Source: Clostridium fessum (GTDB lineage Bacteria; Bacillota; Clostridia; Lachnospirales; Lachnospiraceae). Taken from it: a DNA stretch of 64,000 bases. Made by a program: the position numbers and the translations under genes. Within the stretch, counting starts at the first letter, position 1; each line of letters starts with the position of its first letter. Positions 8,886 through 16,827 of this stretch are shown here, in pieces. The notes under the pieces were generated by a model that ran no database searches, was not told where the DNA came from, and worked only from the letters and a program-made list of their open reading frames with translations. Location: contig NZ_PYLO01000001.1 in NCBI RefSeq assembly GCF_003024715.1, positions 310,001 through 374,000 of the forward strand, given 5' to 3'.

Positions 8886-9014
8886 CTATCTCTCATTTCG
8901 TAAACGCTCCATAGCAAGTACCTTGCCAGCCCAAAGTGCTGCAACATGGTTTTGCAAGCAATAATCCGCAACGTTCGCTCCTCCAGTATTCACCTGTAAT
9001 CTCCATACCGCCAT
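8886..9014 (-). pseudogene. short ORF, likely N-terminal fragment of an unknown family
   Basis: A 42-residue frame begins MAVWRLQVNTGGANVADYCL and has a GGGGAG site before its ATG. The opening resembles the N-terminus of larger proteins I have seen in bacterial genomes but cannot name. It ends early with no continuing frame. It is probably a truncated gene. Confidence 0.35.
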
Positions 9015-9038
9015 CTTCTCATCTCCCCGCTTTCTTCT

Positions 9039-9329
9039 TTAGTGCTTATTCACCTTCCGCTTCGGGAACCATCCTTTTTCCACTCTTTTTTCCTGTTCTT
9101 TCAGTTCCTTAATGCTCCAAAAGCAACTGACGCCCAAAACACCCAGGGAAACCGACCAAAGTATTTCCTGCATTCTTACGGATAGAATCATACACAAAAT
9201 GCCCACCAGCAAAAATACCGGCCAACAGCGGCTTCCAAAGTAATACTCCGCATATATAACAATAGGATGGAACAATCCAATCAGAAAAAAGGTAAGCACA
9301 CCAATCAATATCCCACTAAAATTCATCAT
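9039..9329 (-). CDS. DUF4491 family membrane protein
   Basis: The protein has three hydrophobic segments and the family features GLFHPIVIYAEYYFG, a CFWSI segment and a C-terminal QEKRVEKGWFP motif. It has 96 residues, the normal length. Two ATGs (9329, 9326) follow a CAAGGAGTT site. The function of DUF4491 is unknown. It stands alone between broken genes but looks intact. Confidence 0.85.
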   Translation of the reverse strand: MMNFSGILIGVLTFFLIGLFHPIVIYAEYYFGSRCWPVFLLVGILCMILSVRMQEILWSVSLGVLGVSCFWSIKELKEQEKRVEKGWFPKRKVNKH

Positions 9330-9501
9330 AACTCCTTGTCCTTTTCCTTATACAAACAGCACATTATCGCAGACCGGCGCAACTTATCTTCTGCGTGCAA
9401 CAGTCGCCCTCAACAGCATATCCAATATGCGCAAAGAAGAAGTATTGCAATATAGAACTACAACCGTCCTCTTCCATATTTTTTAAATATCTGACACATT
9501 T

Positions 9502-9786
9502 TTACGGATTGCATTTTTTACACGGATCATAACCTGCAGCAATCAGCGCATCCCTACTCTCTGATGAGGATTTTTTATTACTCTCCTTCATCTGTTTGAC
9601 CGATGAACAGGACGGCCGATGAAATTTCTTTGTATTGGTATTGAGGATATAGGATTCCGTGCTGGTCTGCTGAGAAGCTGCCTGCGTAACAGCCTGTGTG
9701 GCCTGCTCTGTTTCTGCCGTCTTGTTTGTTCCAGAAGCCGAGCTGTCCCCCGTCGCATAATTGATGTTAAAGGTCACTTTACCCAT
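9502..9786 (-). pseudogene. C-terminal remnant of a secreted DNA/RNA nuclease
   Basis: The C-terminal half reads YILNTNTKKFHRPSCSSVKQ and ends GYDPCKKCNP. This Cys-rich, Ada-like metal-binding tail is found at the end of DNA/RNA non-specific endonucleases and similar secreted proteins. FNINYATGDSS resembles the segment just before that tail. The nuclease domain is absent. The apparent ATG lies inside the 168-bp duplicated block, whose edge at 9769 cuts the gene, and no ribosome site is present. Confidence 0.55.
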
Positions 9787-9936
9787 TTTGAGGGATGTAA
9801 AGTGACCTTCTCTTAGTCAAATATAATGCCGTTCCTTTCTTCGCAAACCTTTACAGAAAGTACAAGCATCCATGTTTCGTTTTTGATAAAGAATCCGTTG
9901 CTTTGGTGAGCACTTATAATCGTGTGCACACACTGG
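9769..9936. repeat. 168-bp direct duplication, copy A
   Basis: This is identical by eye to 12531-12698. It contains the 3' end of the zinc-ribbon gene and a hairpin (AAGGTCACTTTA with TAAAGTGACCTT) that would terminate it. The identity suggests a recent event. Confidence 0.9.
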
Positions 9937-10287
9937 GCATGTCCAACAAACAGGTGTTATGCAATTATCCAAAATCTGATCAGGATCACATAACAAATAG
10001 TTATCCAAATGGTTCCACTCATTCATTAAATCCGGATGCAATACGGCAAAGGAATTAACACCCGGAAGAACTTCTTTCATTGAACAATACACACAATCCA
10101 CGTTTCCCGTTGCCATATCTCGAATAGAACTTATATATTCGCCACCACAATCAGGGCATTTCCAGAGTGCTCGGTAACATGAATTATTTAAATAATGTGA
10201 CATTGGTTCTTCATTATTAGAAGACCATCGCGACATTAATTCTGGATTCGTTAACTTGAATTGACATAAACTTTTTCTTAAAATCAC
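9817..10287 (-). CDS. DUF4379-like treble-clef zinc-ribbon protein
   Basis: Two repeats of the pattern P-x-L-x-x-x-W, a CPxC pair and a second CxxC pair are visible (WKCPDCG with CVYC; WTCPVCA with CTFC). This matches the DUF4379 zinc ribbons found in phage and mobile-element proteins. It has 156 residues, shorter than multi-repeat relatives, and may itself be a fragment. The GTG at 10287 overlaps a GAGGAGGTGAT site, so the start is doubtful. Its 3' end is duplicated at 12531-12698 and its 5' end has a degenerate copy at 15340-15415. Confidence 0.6.
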   Translation of the reverse strand: MILRKSLCQFKLTNPELMSRWSSNNEEPMSHYLNNSCYRALWKCPDCGGEYISSIRDMATGNVDCVYCSMKEVLPGVNSFAVLHPDLMNEWNHLDNYLLCDPDQILDNCITPVCWTCPVCAHDYKCSPKQRILYQKRNMDACTFCKGLRRKERHYI

Positions 10288-10325
10288 CTCCTCGTCTACT
10301 TCCTTTCACACTATCACCTCCAGAA

Positions 10326-10697
10326 TCACACGCGCTCAAATGACAGATATCTCGTTCCCTGAAACGTAAGTTTCCCAATGTCGCCTTCCGCCAGCATTCC
10401 ATATTCTCTGCCAGAAACCGACAGTTCCATCCGGTCACCGCTCTCTACCTGAAACGTGACATAGTAGCTGGTACTTGAAGTCGAATGGTAGCCATGAGTT
10501 CCAGACAGGTCACCCGCATTTGCATGGCTATGATGTGTGATATTTTCACGCTTTGCGACGATGGTTGCACTCACCGACAAACGCGGTGACTGATTGTTTT
10601 TATGCCATGTTCCGATTCCTGTCACAAACTGGAAGATGATCATGCCAAAAACCATTACGAAGATAATCGGAAACATAAACTCAAACAGCATAAACAT
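10326..10697 (-). CDS. DUF2500 family membrane protein
   Basis: This 123-residue protein has an N-terminal membrane helix (about residues 5-25). A beta-rich domain follows with LSVSATIVAKRE, YYVTFQVESG, LSVSGREYGML and GDIGKLTFQGTRYL, the DUF2500 pattern. The function is unknown. The ATG at 10697 is chosen because AGAGGTGAG precedes it. The longer frame to 10805 has no such site and would overlap the upstream membrane gene. Confidence 0.85.
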   Translation of the reverse strand: MFMLFEFMFPIIFVMVFGMIIFQFVTGIGTWHKNNQSPRLSVSATIVAKRENITHHSHANAGDLSGTHGYHSTSSTSYYVTFQVESGDRMELSVSGREYGMLAEGDIGKLTFQGTRYLSFERV

Positions 10698-10702
10698 ATA
10701 GC

Positions 10703-10957
10703 TCACCTCTTCTTCATCTTTCGTCCAATGATTACTCTGAGCACAAAACATACGACAATCACGAAAAGCGAGGCAGCGATATACAGTAATGCTTCTGTAT
10801 ACCACGGTGCAGAATACGATTCGTATAGTTTCGGAAAGCGCTTATACCCATAGAAATCCATACCCGTTTTAATCACAATTATGTAGAAACTCGCATAGAT
10901 AATATATTTTAATAAATCGTATAGTCCATCGTCTCCGCGATATTCTGTTTTAACCTT
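10703..10957 (-). pseudogene. 5'-truncated small membrane protein
   Basis: The frame encodes two hydrophobic segments (YIIYASFYIIVI and LYIAASLFVIVVCFVL) and ends in RKMKKR. It has no start codon near its beginning and a stop lies at 10958. It ends five bases before the DUF2500 start and was probably its operon partner. No family was recognised. Confidence 0.5.
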
Positions 10958-10985
10958 TTAGCATCGGCAAACTGAAATTTTCAAA

Positions 10986-11588
10986 TTAGTCTTTGCAAAT
11001 AACCTTTGAATCTTCACCATCAATTACAATTCCCTGACGGTTGTTAATTGGGCATAGATTCAAATCCGAAAACTCAGTCATTATTTTCTCGGTAACTTTC
11101 TTAAATGGTGCTGTAAGATAATGCGGAAGAACATAGAAATCAATCAAATCAATCCCTGCATCATCTTCTTGTGAGTAGTCCTCCGGCTTTTCATCCATTT
11201 GCTCGATATATTGGATGCTTGGAGCGCATATAATTGCGCCTGCCGACTCGCCGATCATCAATTTTCCATTTGCCAATTCCTTTTTCAGCAGTCCATCAGT
11301 TCCCGTTTTACGGAGCTGGTCCATAAGAAAGAAAGAATTTCCGCCGGTAAAATATATCACATCTGCTTCTTCAAAAACAGACTGTATCGTTGAATAAGCC
11401 TCCGTTGAAATATCAATTTCAGTTACGATTGCTCCCAACTTTTTGAATAATTTTCGAGCCGAGCCGACATAACCGGTGTAGCCTTCACGCAGTGAAGCTG
11501 TTGGAATAAATGCGACTTTCTTATTTTCAATTTCTTCCTTTATCAGACTTCCTACACTTGAAAAGTGCGAACATAAAAATAGTTTCAT
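10986..11588 (-). CDS. pepE: peptidase E (S51 family)
   Basis: Peptidases of this family cleave N-terminal Asp dipeptides in the cytoplasm. The nucleophile S115 lies in IGESAGA. YFTGGNS and the VLPHY histidine segment complete the family pattern. It has 200 residues. The ATG at 11588 is chosen because AAAGGAG lies upstream with normal spacing; a TTG three bases earlier is less likely. It stands alone among gene fragments. Confidence 0.85.
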   Translation of the reverse strand: MKLFLCSHFSSVGSLIKEEIENKKVAFIPTASLREGYTGYVGSARKLFKKLGAIVTEIDISTEAYSTIQSVFEEADVIYFTGGNSFFLMDQLRKTGTDGLLKKELANGKLMIGESAGAIICAPSIQYIEQMDEKPEDYSQEDDAGIDLIDFYVLPHYLTAPFKKVTEKIMTEFSDLNLCPINNRQGIVIDGEDSKVICKD

Positions 11589-11664
11589 CAATATTCTCCT
11601 TTATAAATCCCGACTTGTTACTCACATTATATCATATTTTTTCTTCAGTTACATCCACCAAATT

Positions 11665-11790
11665 TTAGTACACTGCCATTCGGCTTGCTTCTGTAACCGG
11701 CATCCGTTTAATCTTCTCCTGCATTGTTTCCTTTGTATCTTCATTGATTTCTATACGGATTTCCCTTATGTTTTGATTAAGAATACCCTC
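11665..11790 (-). pseudogene. short coding remnant
   Basis: A frame of about 41 residues without a start codon includes REIRIEINEDTKETMQEKIK and ends MAVY. The composition looks coding. I do not recognise the family. Confidence 0.3.
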
Positions 11791-11824
11791 TCAATGTATG
11801 AAAGGCCGGTTCAATTATATGTGT

Positions 11825-12153
11825 CTATTTTAATTCTGGAAACAGTTTCTCCAATTCTTCATGAAATGTCCCATTCCTTAATGGTTTGCCGCAGCGTCTC
11901 GATGGTCTGCGTTTTCTGCTCATTGATGTTCCGGTTTACAGCCTGCATTTCTTCCTCGGTTGTAGTAGATTCCTGCCAGCCTCTGTTCACGATCATTTTT
12001 CTGGATCTTCTGTTGGTTCTGGAAGTCTCCGGCTGCTTTTCCTATAACGGTATGGGTTTCCGTCTGAAACTTCCGTTCCGGATTTTCCTTTGTGGATACA
12101 GAAAGCTCTTTTCCATTAATAGAACCGTTTATAACAACATATCTTTCACGCAT
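11825..12153 (-). pseudogene. frameshifted gene of unknown family
   Basis: The frame starts MRERYVVINGSINGKELS and runs to CKPEHQ. It continues in the next frame as EQKTQTIETLRQTIKEWDIS, then shifts again to EELEKLFPELK and a stop. Two frame shifts, near 11923 and near 11855, break what was once a protein of about 110 residues. Its ATG overlaps the end of an AraC-type gene, so the two were coupled. The family was not recognised. Confidence 0.55.
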
Positions 12154-12247
12154 TTACTCCGATAGTCACTCGGCGATATTTTGTATCTTTCTTTAAATGT
12201 TCGGTTAAACGTTCTTTGACTTTCAAATCCACTATCCAGTAGGAATC
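12129..12247 (-). pseudogene. C-terminal fragment of an AraC-family regulator (minus strand)
   Basis: The translation includes DSGFESQRTFNRTFKERY and KISPSDYRSK, the second helix-turn-helix and C-terminus of an AraC-type regulator. The rest is missing. It meets an oppositely oriented AraC fragment near 12247. Confidence 0.65.
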
Positions 12248-12409
12248 CGAATCACCAATGCTCAGATTTTACTTGAAACAACAACTTATTCCATCAATGA
12301 GATTTCTAAGATTGTTGGGTATGATAACCAGCTTTATTTCAGCCGACTCTTCCACAAGCTAAAAGGATATTCACCTAGAGAATACCAAAAGATAAGAAAT
12401 AAGTTCTGA
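12248..12409 (+). pseudogene. C-terminal fragment of an AraC-family regulator (plus strand)
   Basis: The frame includes AQILLETTTYSINEISKIVG and YFSRLFHKLKGYSPREYQK, the AraC-type DNA-binding region. Neither an effector domain nor a start is present. It is from a different gene than the neighbouring minus-strand fragment. Confidence 0.7.
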
Positions 12410-12530
12410 AAACCATAATATTATAAGAATCCAATTTATTTAAAAAGAGGATTAAAAATGTTACATTCCTAGTTTTCTTATCACAAGTTGCTTCTAATAC
12501 ATGATTCCCCTTAAATAAAAGATAATATAA

Positions 12531-12698
12531 AAAGGTCACTTTACCCATTTTGAGGGATGTAAAGTGACCTTCTCTTAGTCAAATATAATGCCGTTCCTTT
12601 CTTCGCAAACCTTTACAGAAAGTACAAGCATCCATGTTTCGTTTTTGATAAAGAATCCGTTGCTTTGGTGAGCACTTATAATCGTGTGCACACACTGG
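12531..12698. repeat. 168-bp direct duplication, copy B (contains a zinc-ribbon gene 3' end)
   Basis: This is identical to 9769-9936. It carries the last 39 codons of a DUF4379-like gene on the minus strand and its terminator hairpin. Its right edge at 12698 joins directly to the YjbQ cassette. Confidence 0.9.
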
Positions 12699-12717
12699 CA
12701 TCGAATTCGATACAGAA

Positions 12718-12754
12718 GAATAGCGCCTCACTTTGGCAAAGCAAGGCGCTATTC
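12718..12754 (-). terminator. terminator of the YjbQ-amidohydrolase-kinase cassette
   Basis: A perfect 11-bp stem joins GAATAGCGCCT (12718-12728) to AGGCGCTATTC (12744-12754). A TTCTTCT stretch follows on the minus strand. Confidence 0.7.
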
Positions 12755-12775
12755 TCTGTTACAGGAAAAATCAGG

Positions 12776-13207
12776 TTATTCTCCCATGATCTGAACCGTA
12801 TATTTTCTTATCTTCAGTCCATCGAACTCCACAAAATAAATATCCTGGGCACTTCCGCCCGCTGTTTTTCCATCTATTACCGGAAGCACACAATGATTTC
12901 CGCAAAGCATTGACTTCAAATGTCCCGGGGCATTTCCGCTGCAGGTTCCATAGCTTGGGAGCATATGGGTATGCACGTAATCTCCGTCTGTTGGTATCAA
13001 CCGTTCCAGCGTCAGTTCAATGTCCTTTTCCACACAGGGAAGGCTTTCATTTATCATAATCGCCGTAGTCGTGTGCATGGATATGACAAAAACAACTCCC
13101 GCTGTGATTCCGCTGGCAGCCACGTCCTTTTGCACCTGATCTGTGATTTTTACCATTTCAAATTCCTGTCTGCTGGCAATTTCATGCGTATAAGATTTAA
13201 TAATCAT
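12776..13207 (-). CDS. yjbQ: YjbQ/UPF0047 family protein
   Basis: This is a small cytoplasmic protein of the YjbQ fold. Some members show thiamine-phosphate synthase activity in vitro, but the true role is unsettled. Family features visible are SMHTTTAIMINE, the PGHLKSMLCG histidine segment and the GSAQDIYFVEFDG C-terminus. It has 143 residues, the normal length. Its start overlaps the amidohydrolase stop by 11 bases, so the pair is translationally coupled. Confidence 0.88.
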   Translation of the reverse strand: MIIKSYTHEIASRQEFEMVKITDQVQKDVAASGITAGVVFVISMHTTTAIMINESLPCVEKDIELTLERLIPTDGDYVHTHMLPSYGTCSGNAPGHLKSMLCGNHCVLPVIDGKTAGGSAQDIYFVEFDGLKIRKYTVQIMGE

Positions 13208-14063
13208 AGCCTCTTCCTTTCATTCCCAGAAACACTTCCGCATTCTCTCCCAGGATTTTTTTCAGCACATCTGGACGAAGATTTAGTTTTTCCAGACCGT
13301 CCTTTGTTCTGACCTGGCGAAATCTGGGGAGGTTGGATCCATACATCACCTTATCCATCAGATTATTCTGCAGCCATCCCGGAGCCATATTTTTCAAGAA
13401 AATCTGTTCATAATAGTTTTTGGGGCTGTCCATAAATACCGTCGCCGTATCTGTATAAACATTGGGATACTTTAACAACAGCATGCACAGCTCATCCACC
13501 CAGGGCCATCCCAGATGCGACAGGCAGAACCGAAGCGTCGGATATTCCACGGCGATATCTTCAAACAAAATCGGACGTGTATATTTTGACGGGGAATCCG
13601 GTTCCCAGCTGAAGCCGCTGTGAAACAGCACCGACTTGTCATACTTTGTGCACAGATCTAATAACGGTTTTAACCGTCTGTCATCCGGATACATATTTAA
13701 ATGGGATAAATTCAGCTTCAGACCCATCAAATTCAGCTTTTCAAACGCGTCCTTCAGTTTTTCTGCCGCACATTCCTCTCGCGGATCGACACTGGCAAAG
13801 CCGATAAAGCGTTCCGGAAACAATTCTACGATCCTCTTTACTTCTTCGTTTGACACAATCGGCTGTCCCATCGATGCAGAATAATCTTCCGCAAGAATTA
13901 CCGCCCGATCCACTCCGGCATGATCCATCACGGCCATGACCTGCTCCATGGGCACAGGAGATGATTTGTACAGGCCAAACGCCTTCTTTCTGAAATTCAC
14001 CCTGTCCGAATCTGTACAGATCGGCCCAAATAACACCGGGTGTACATGTACATCAATAATCAC
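13197..14063 (-). CDS. amidohydrolase family (TIM-barrel metal-dependent hydrolase)
   Basis: The N-terminal DVHVHP motif binds metal; an FHSGF histidine (near residue 144) and a LSHLGWPWVDE histidine follow. A YGSNLPR segment takes the place of the usual YGSD aspartate motif. The protein has 288 residues and belongs to the amidohydrolase-2 group with ACMSD and o-pyrocatechuate decarboxylases. The start is GTG at 14063 after AAAGGAG. The neighbours suggest sugar or sugar-amine breakdown, but the substrate is unknown. Confidence 0.82.
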   Translation of the reverse strand: MIIDVHVHPVLFGPICTDSDRVNFRKKAFGLYKSSPVPMEQVMAVMDHAGVDRAVILAEDYSASMGQPIVSNEEVKRIVELFPERFIGFASVDPREECAAEKLKDAFEKLNLMGLKLNLSHLNMYPDDRRLKPLLDLCTKYDKSVLFHSGFSWEPDSPSKYTRPILFEDIAVEYPTLRFCLSHLGWPWVDELCMLLLKYPNVYTDTATVFMDSPKNYYEQIFLKNMAPGWLQNNLMDKVMYGSNLPRFRQVRTKDGLEKLNLRPDVLKKILGENAEVFLGMKGRGYDY

Positions 14064-14096
14064 GAAACGACAACTCCTTTCTCTCCAAAGCTTCCT

Positions 14097-14897
14097 TTAC
14101 ACATGATAAGGTTCAAATATACTGACAATCTCAGCAGCCTTTTTCGCGCCGGAAAGCATACATTCCGGTATGCTCCTGCCCCGAAGAATTCCGCTCATAA
14201 AGCCGGCGCCATAGGAATCTCCCGCGCCTACGGTATTCACCAGCTTCGGTGCCGGTATGCACGGCTGTCGATAAAACTCTGTTCCGTCAAAAGCCAGAGA
14301 GCCTCCTTCCCCAAATGTGGCAAGCAGCACCTCGGCTCCCATGGAACAGCCCATCCGCAAAAGCTCTCTTACCTCCTCGGTCTCCTCTTCAAATGAAAAA
14401 ATACCATAATTGATATTTTTTAGAATGGTCGGAACATCCTCATGCCGATACCGCTTAGAAAAATCAAAATAGATCTTCGTTCCCTTGCTTCTCATGTCCT
14501 TCAGCAATCCTGTCACATTCCACGAAAGATCGGTATGAATGTAATCCTGTGTCCGGATAAAATCCATATCCTCTCCCGTTGGCTGATATGGAATCATGAC
14601 TCCTTTTTCCGCCCTGTGATGCACCCGGTCTCTGCCATTTAACAGCATCTCTATCACTGCCGTCTGTCCCCCGGGAACAATGGTAACATGCCCGGTATCT
14701 ACCTTCCTTTTCTGACACGCTTCCAGCATAGACTGTCCATAGGCATCATCTCCAATCGCCGTCACCACGGACGGCACAAGCTCGGGAACCAAATCCATCA
14801 GATTAAACATCAGATCGATTCCATTGCCTGTCGGGTAACTGATATTTAAGTTTTTGTATACATCAATACAGGTGAATCCTACCGCTGCAAACCGCAT
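14097..14897 (-). CDS. PfkB-family sugar kinase (fructoselysine 6-kinase-like)
   Basis: This ribokinase-fold enzyme phosphorylates a sugar derivative. The catalytic NTVGAGDSYGAGF motif lies near the C-terminus. TFGEGGSLAFDG and the N-terminal VGFTCIDVY segment resemble FrlD. It has 266 residues. GGAGGAG precedes the ATG. The substrate is uncertain because a neighbouring second kinase is broken and no isomerase or deglycase accompanies it. Confidence 0.82.
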   Translation of the reverse strand: MRFAAVGFTCIDVYKNLNISYPTGNGIDLMFNLMDLVPELVPSVVTAIGDDAYGQSMLEACQKRKVDTGHVTIVPGGQTAVIEMLLNGRDRVHHRAEKGVMIPYQPTGEDMDFIRTQDYIHTDLSWNVTGLLKDMRSKGTKIYFDFSKRYRHEDVPTILKNINYGIFSFEEETEEVRELLRMGCSMGAEVLLATFGEGGSLAFDGTEFYRQPCIPAPKLVNTVGAGDSYGAGFMSGILRGRSIPECMLSGAKKAAEIVSIFEPYHV

Positions 14898-14924
14898 AGC
14901 TGCTCCTCCCTCTGTTTATCTTCG

Positions 14925-15113
14925 TCACTGCATATACATTTTTAAATTCCGTACATTTTTCTTATCATGTTCAAACGGATTAAAATAATATGCAGCATCT
15001 GCTCCAAGCACTCCGGCATACGCTGCAAAATTCAGCGTCTGCCCCCCAGGAAACATGGTTTTTAAATGGATGTACTTATCACATACATTGTCCCCAATCC
15101 CTATTACCTTCAT
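14925..15113 (-). pseudogene. truncated PfkB-family kinase, N-terminal fragment
   Basis: The fragment begins MKVIGIGDNVCDKYIHLKTM and continues FPGGQTLNFAAYAGVLGADA, the start of a fructoselysine-kinase-like protein. It then diverges and stops after 62 residues, against about 260 for the family. A GAGGAA site precedes the ATG at 15113. It probably reflects a deletion fusing two operon copies. Confidence 0.7.
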
Positions 15114-15226
15114 TTCCTCAGCTTCTTTAGTCGAATTCCTCTTCAATCGATTGATTATATATCATTATATAATGTTATGATATCATATTAGTGTTTCTGA
15201 ATCATTTTGTCAATAGGATTTTATAA

Positions 15227-15279
15227 AAAAACAAGAAAAAAATGCAGCCACATTGAGCCTGCGCTCAACATGTCTGCAT
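15227..15279 (-). terminator. terminator of the GT2 polymer operon
   Basis: A 17-bp stem with few mismatches joins 15242-15258 to 15263-15279. A long T run on the minus strand (15227-15241) follows. Confidence 0.8.
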
Positions 15280-15339
15280 CATTCCTTTTTCTCTTCTTTT
15301 ATTCCTCTATTCTTCTTCTCTTTTTCTGTTCTTCTTTAT

Positions 15340-15415
15340 GTAACATGGATTATTTAAATAATGTGACATAGGACGCAATTCCTCCCGTCGTTTCGATCAA
15401 TCTAAATTGACATAG
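15340..15415 (-). pseudogene. degenerate 5' fragment of a zinc-ribbon (DUF4379-like) gene
   Basis: The block shares the AATTATTTAAATAATGTGACAT region and the TTGACATA end with 10187-10269, the 5' part of the zinc-ribbon gene. The middle differs. It cannot encode the protein because the frame closes. Confidence 0.55.
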
Positions 15416-15423
15416 TAATAAAA

Positions 15424-16827
15424 TTATATTCCGTTCATTTTCTTTCTTTCCAGTTTACCCCAGTTCAGTTTGTTCTTCTTGTATCCCACAAATGCAGTCA
15501 CACGGACAAATGCCAGATAAAAGCGGAGAAAAGTTGTTTCAAAAAAACAAGCAACAATAGCAAGGATCAGTTCTCGAAAAGAAAGCTTCTGGTCAATGGT
15601 ATAGATTCTTGAAAAATATGCAGTTAATGTAAGTAAAATACCATACAGGGCATAGCAGGCAAGAAATGCCAGCATAAATTTCACATTCAGCATATCCATC
15701 ATCACAGATAAAACCATTGTAAGTATACCAAAAAATTCAATAAATGGTGACAATAATTCGTAAAACAGAAAATAAATATAGGATAAAAGTCCTACAGCTC
15801 CGTACCGTGGGTTTGCCAGCATTTTACGGTGTCCCCACATACACTGGAACAATCCTCTCTGCCATCTTTTCCGCTGCTTGCCCAATTCACTTAATTTTTC
15901 CGGTGTTTGCGACCAGCAGATGGCATCCTGTGCAAAATCAATCTTATATGGCTTACGATTCATGCGGCTGAATTCATGAAGTTTGACTACCAGTTCCATA
16001 TCCTCGCCCATTGTACTGCTGTCATATCCGCCTACGGCAATCACTGTTTTTTTCTCAAATAATCCAAAAGCTCCGGATATGATCATGTTTGCATTGATTT
16101 TATCCAACAGGATACGTGCTGCCAGAAAAGAACGGTCATATTCCAGGGATTGCATTCTTGCTATTATATTTCTAGGCAGCCTATATTTTATCACATGACC
16201 TTTTTTTATGACAACACCATTGGCTGGACGGACACTTCCACCAACGGCTATTACATTTTCGTCCTCCAGAACCGGACGAACGATTTTCTCCAGCGAATCA
16301 TGCTGTAAAATAGAGTCCGCATCCATGCAGATAAACCAAGGATACCTGGCTGCATTGATTCCGGCATTTAGGCTGTCTGCTTTTCCGCCGTTCTTCTTGC
16401 GGATCAAAGTAATGGGTACTTTCTGGTTCGGGCATTCATAAACATCTTCCTCGGGCTGACATTGGATTAGATGACGGATCGGGCGCGCCACTCGCTCCAT
16501 ATGAAATGCATCAATCAGGATCTGAGATGTTTTGTCTTTAGAACCATCATCTATCACTATAATTTCATATAGTTTATAATCCAGGTTGAGAAGTGAAGTA
16601 ACTGTGTCCTTCACCGTGATCTCCTCGTTATAAGCCGGAACAAGAATGGAAACAGGTATGTAATAGCTTTGCCACAGTTTATTGTGCAGCTGTTCAAGGC
16701 GGTATGATTTGTACAGTTCAATTGCTCCTGCTACAACCGACAAAAACAAAAAGCTGGAATATCCAATCAGATATATAATAAAAAACAGATTGACACATTC
16801 CAGAAAAAAACGAAATGCATCGGTCAT
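15424..16827 (-). CDS. processive GT2 glycosyltransferase (BcsA/PgaC-like)
   Basis: This inner-membrane synthase would polymerise a nucleotide-sugar and push the chain outward. One N-terminal helix (residues 7-35) precedes the GT-A domain with VPAYNEE, IDDGSKD, CMDADS, the GED acid (TMGEDMEL) and QRKRWQRG (QxxRW). Four or so C-terminal helices follow. No PilZ domain for cyclic-di-GMP is present. It has 467 residues. It overlaps the HEAT gene by four bases and is last in the operon. Confidence 0.9.
   Translation of the reverse strand: MTDAFRFFLECVNLFFIIYLIGYSSFLFLSVVAGAIELYKSYRLEQLHNKLWQSYYIPVSILVPAYNEEITVKDTVTSLLNLDYKLYEIIVIDDGSKDKTSQILIDAFHMERVARPIRHLIQCQPEEDVYECPNQKVPITLIRKKNGGKADSLNAGINAARYPWFICMDADSILQHDSLEKIVRPVLEDENVIAVGGSVRPANGVVIKKGHVIKYRLPRNIIARMQSLEYDRSFLAARILLDKINANMIISGAFGLFEKKTVIAVGGYDSSTMGEDMELVVKLHEFSRMNRKPYKIDFAQDAICWSQTPEKLSELGKQRKRWQRGLFQCMWGHRKMLANPRYGAVGLLSYIYFLFYELLSPFIEFFGILTMVLSVMMDMLNVKFMLAFLACYALYGILLTLTAYFSRIYTIDQKLSFRELILAIVACFFETTFLRFYLAFVRVTAFVGYKKNKLNWGKLERKKMNGI

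Noticed and set aside
10217-10438. 29-residue peptide from a GTG with a GGAGGTGAT site inside a longer minus-strand frame
   Set aside because: The ribosome site is good, but the peptide overlaps the zinc-ribbon gene in another frame and looks like its shadow.
11773-12165. 130-codon plus-strand frame
   Set aside because: The minus strand carries the recognisable AraC end and the frameshifted gene; the plus-strand frame is its shadow.
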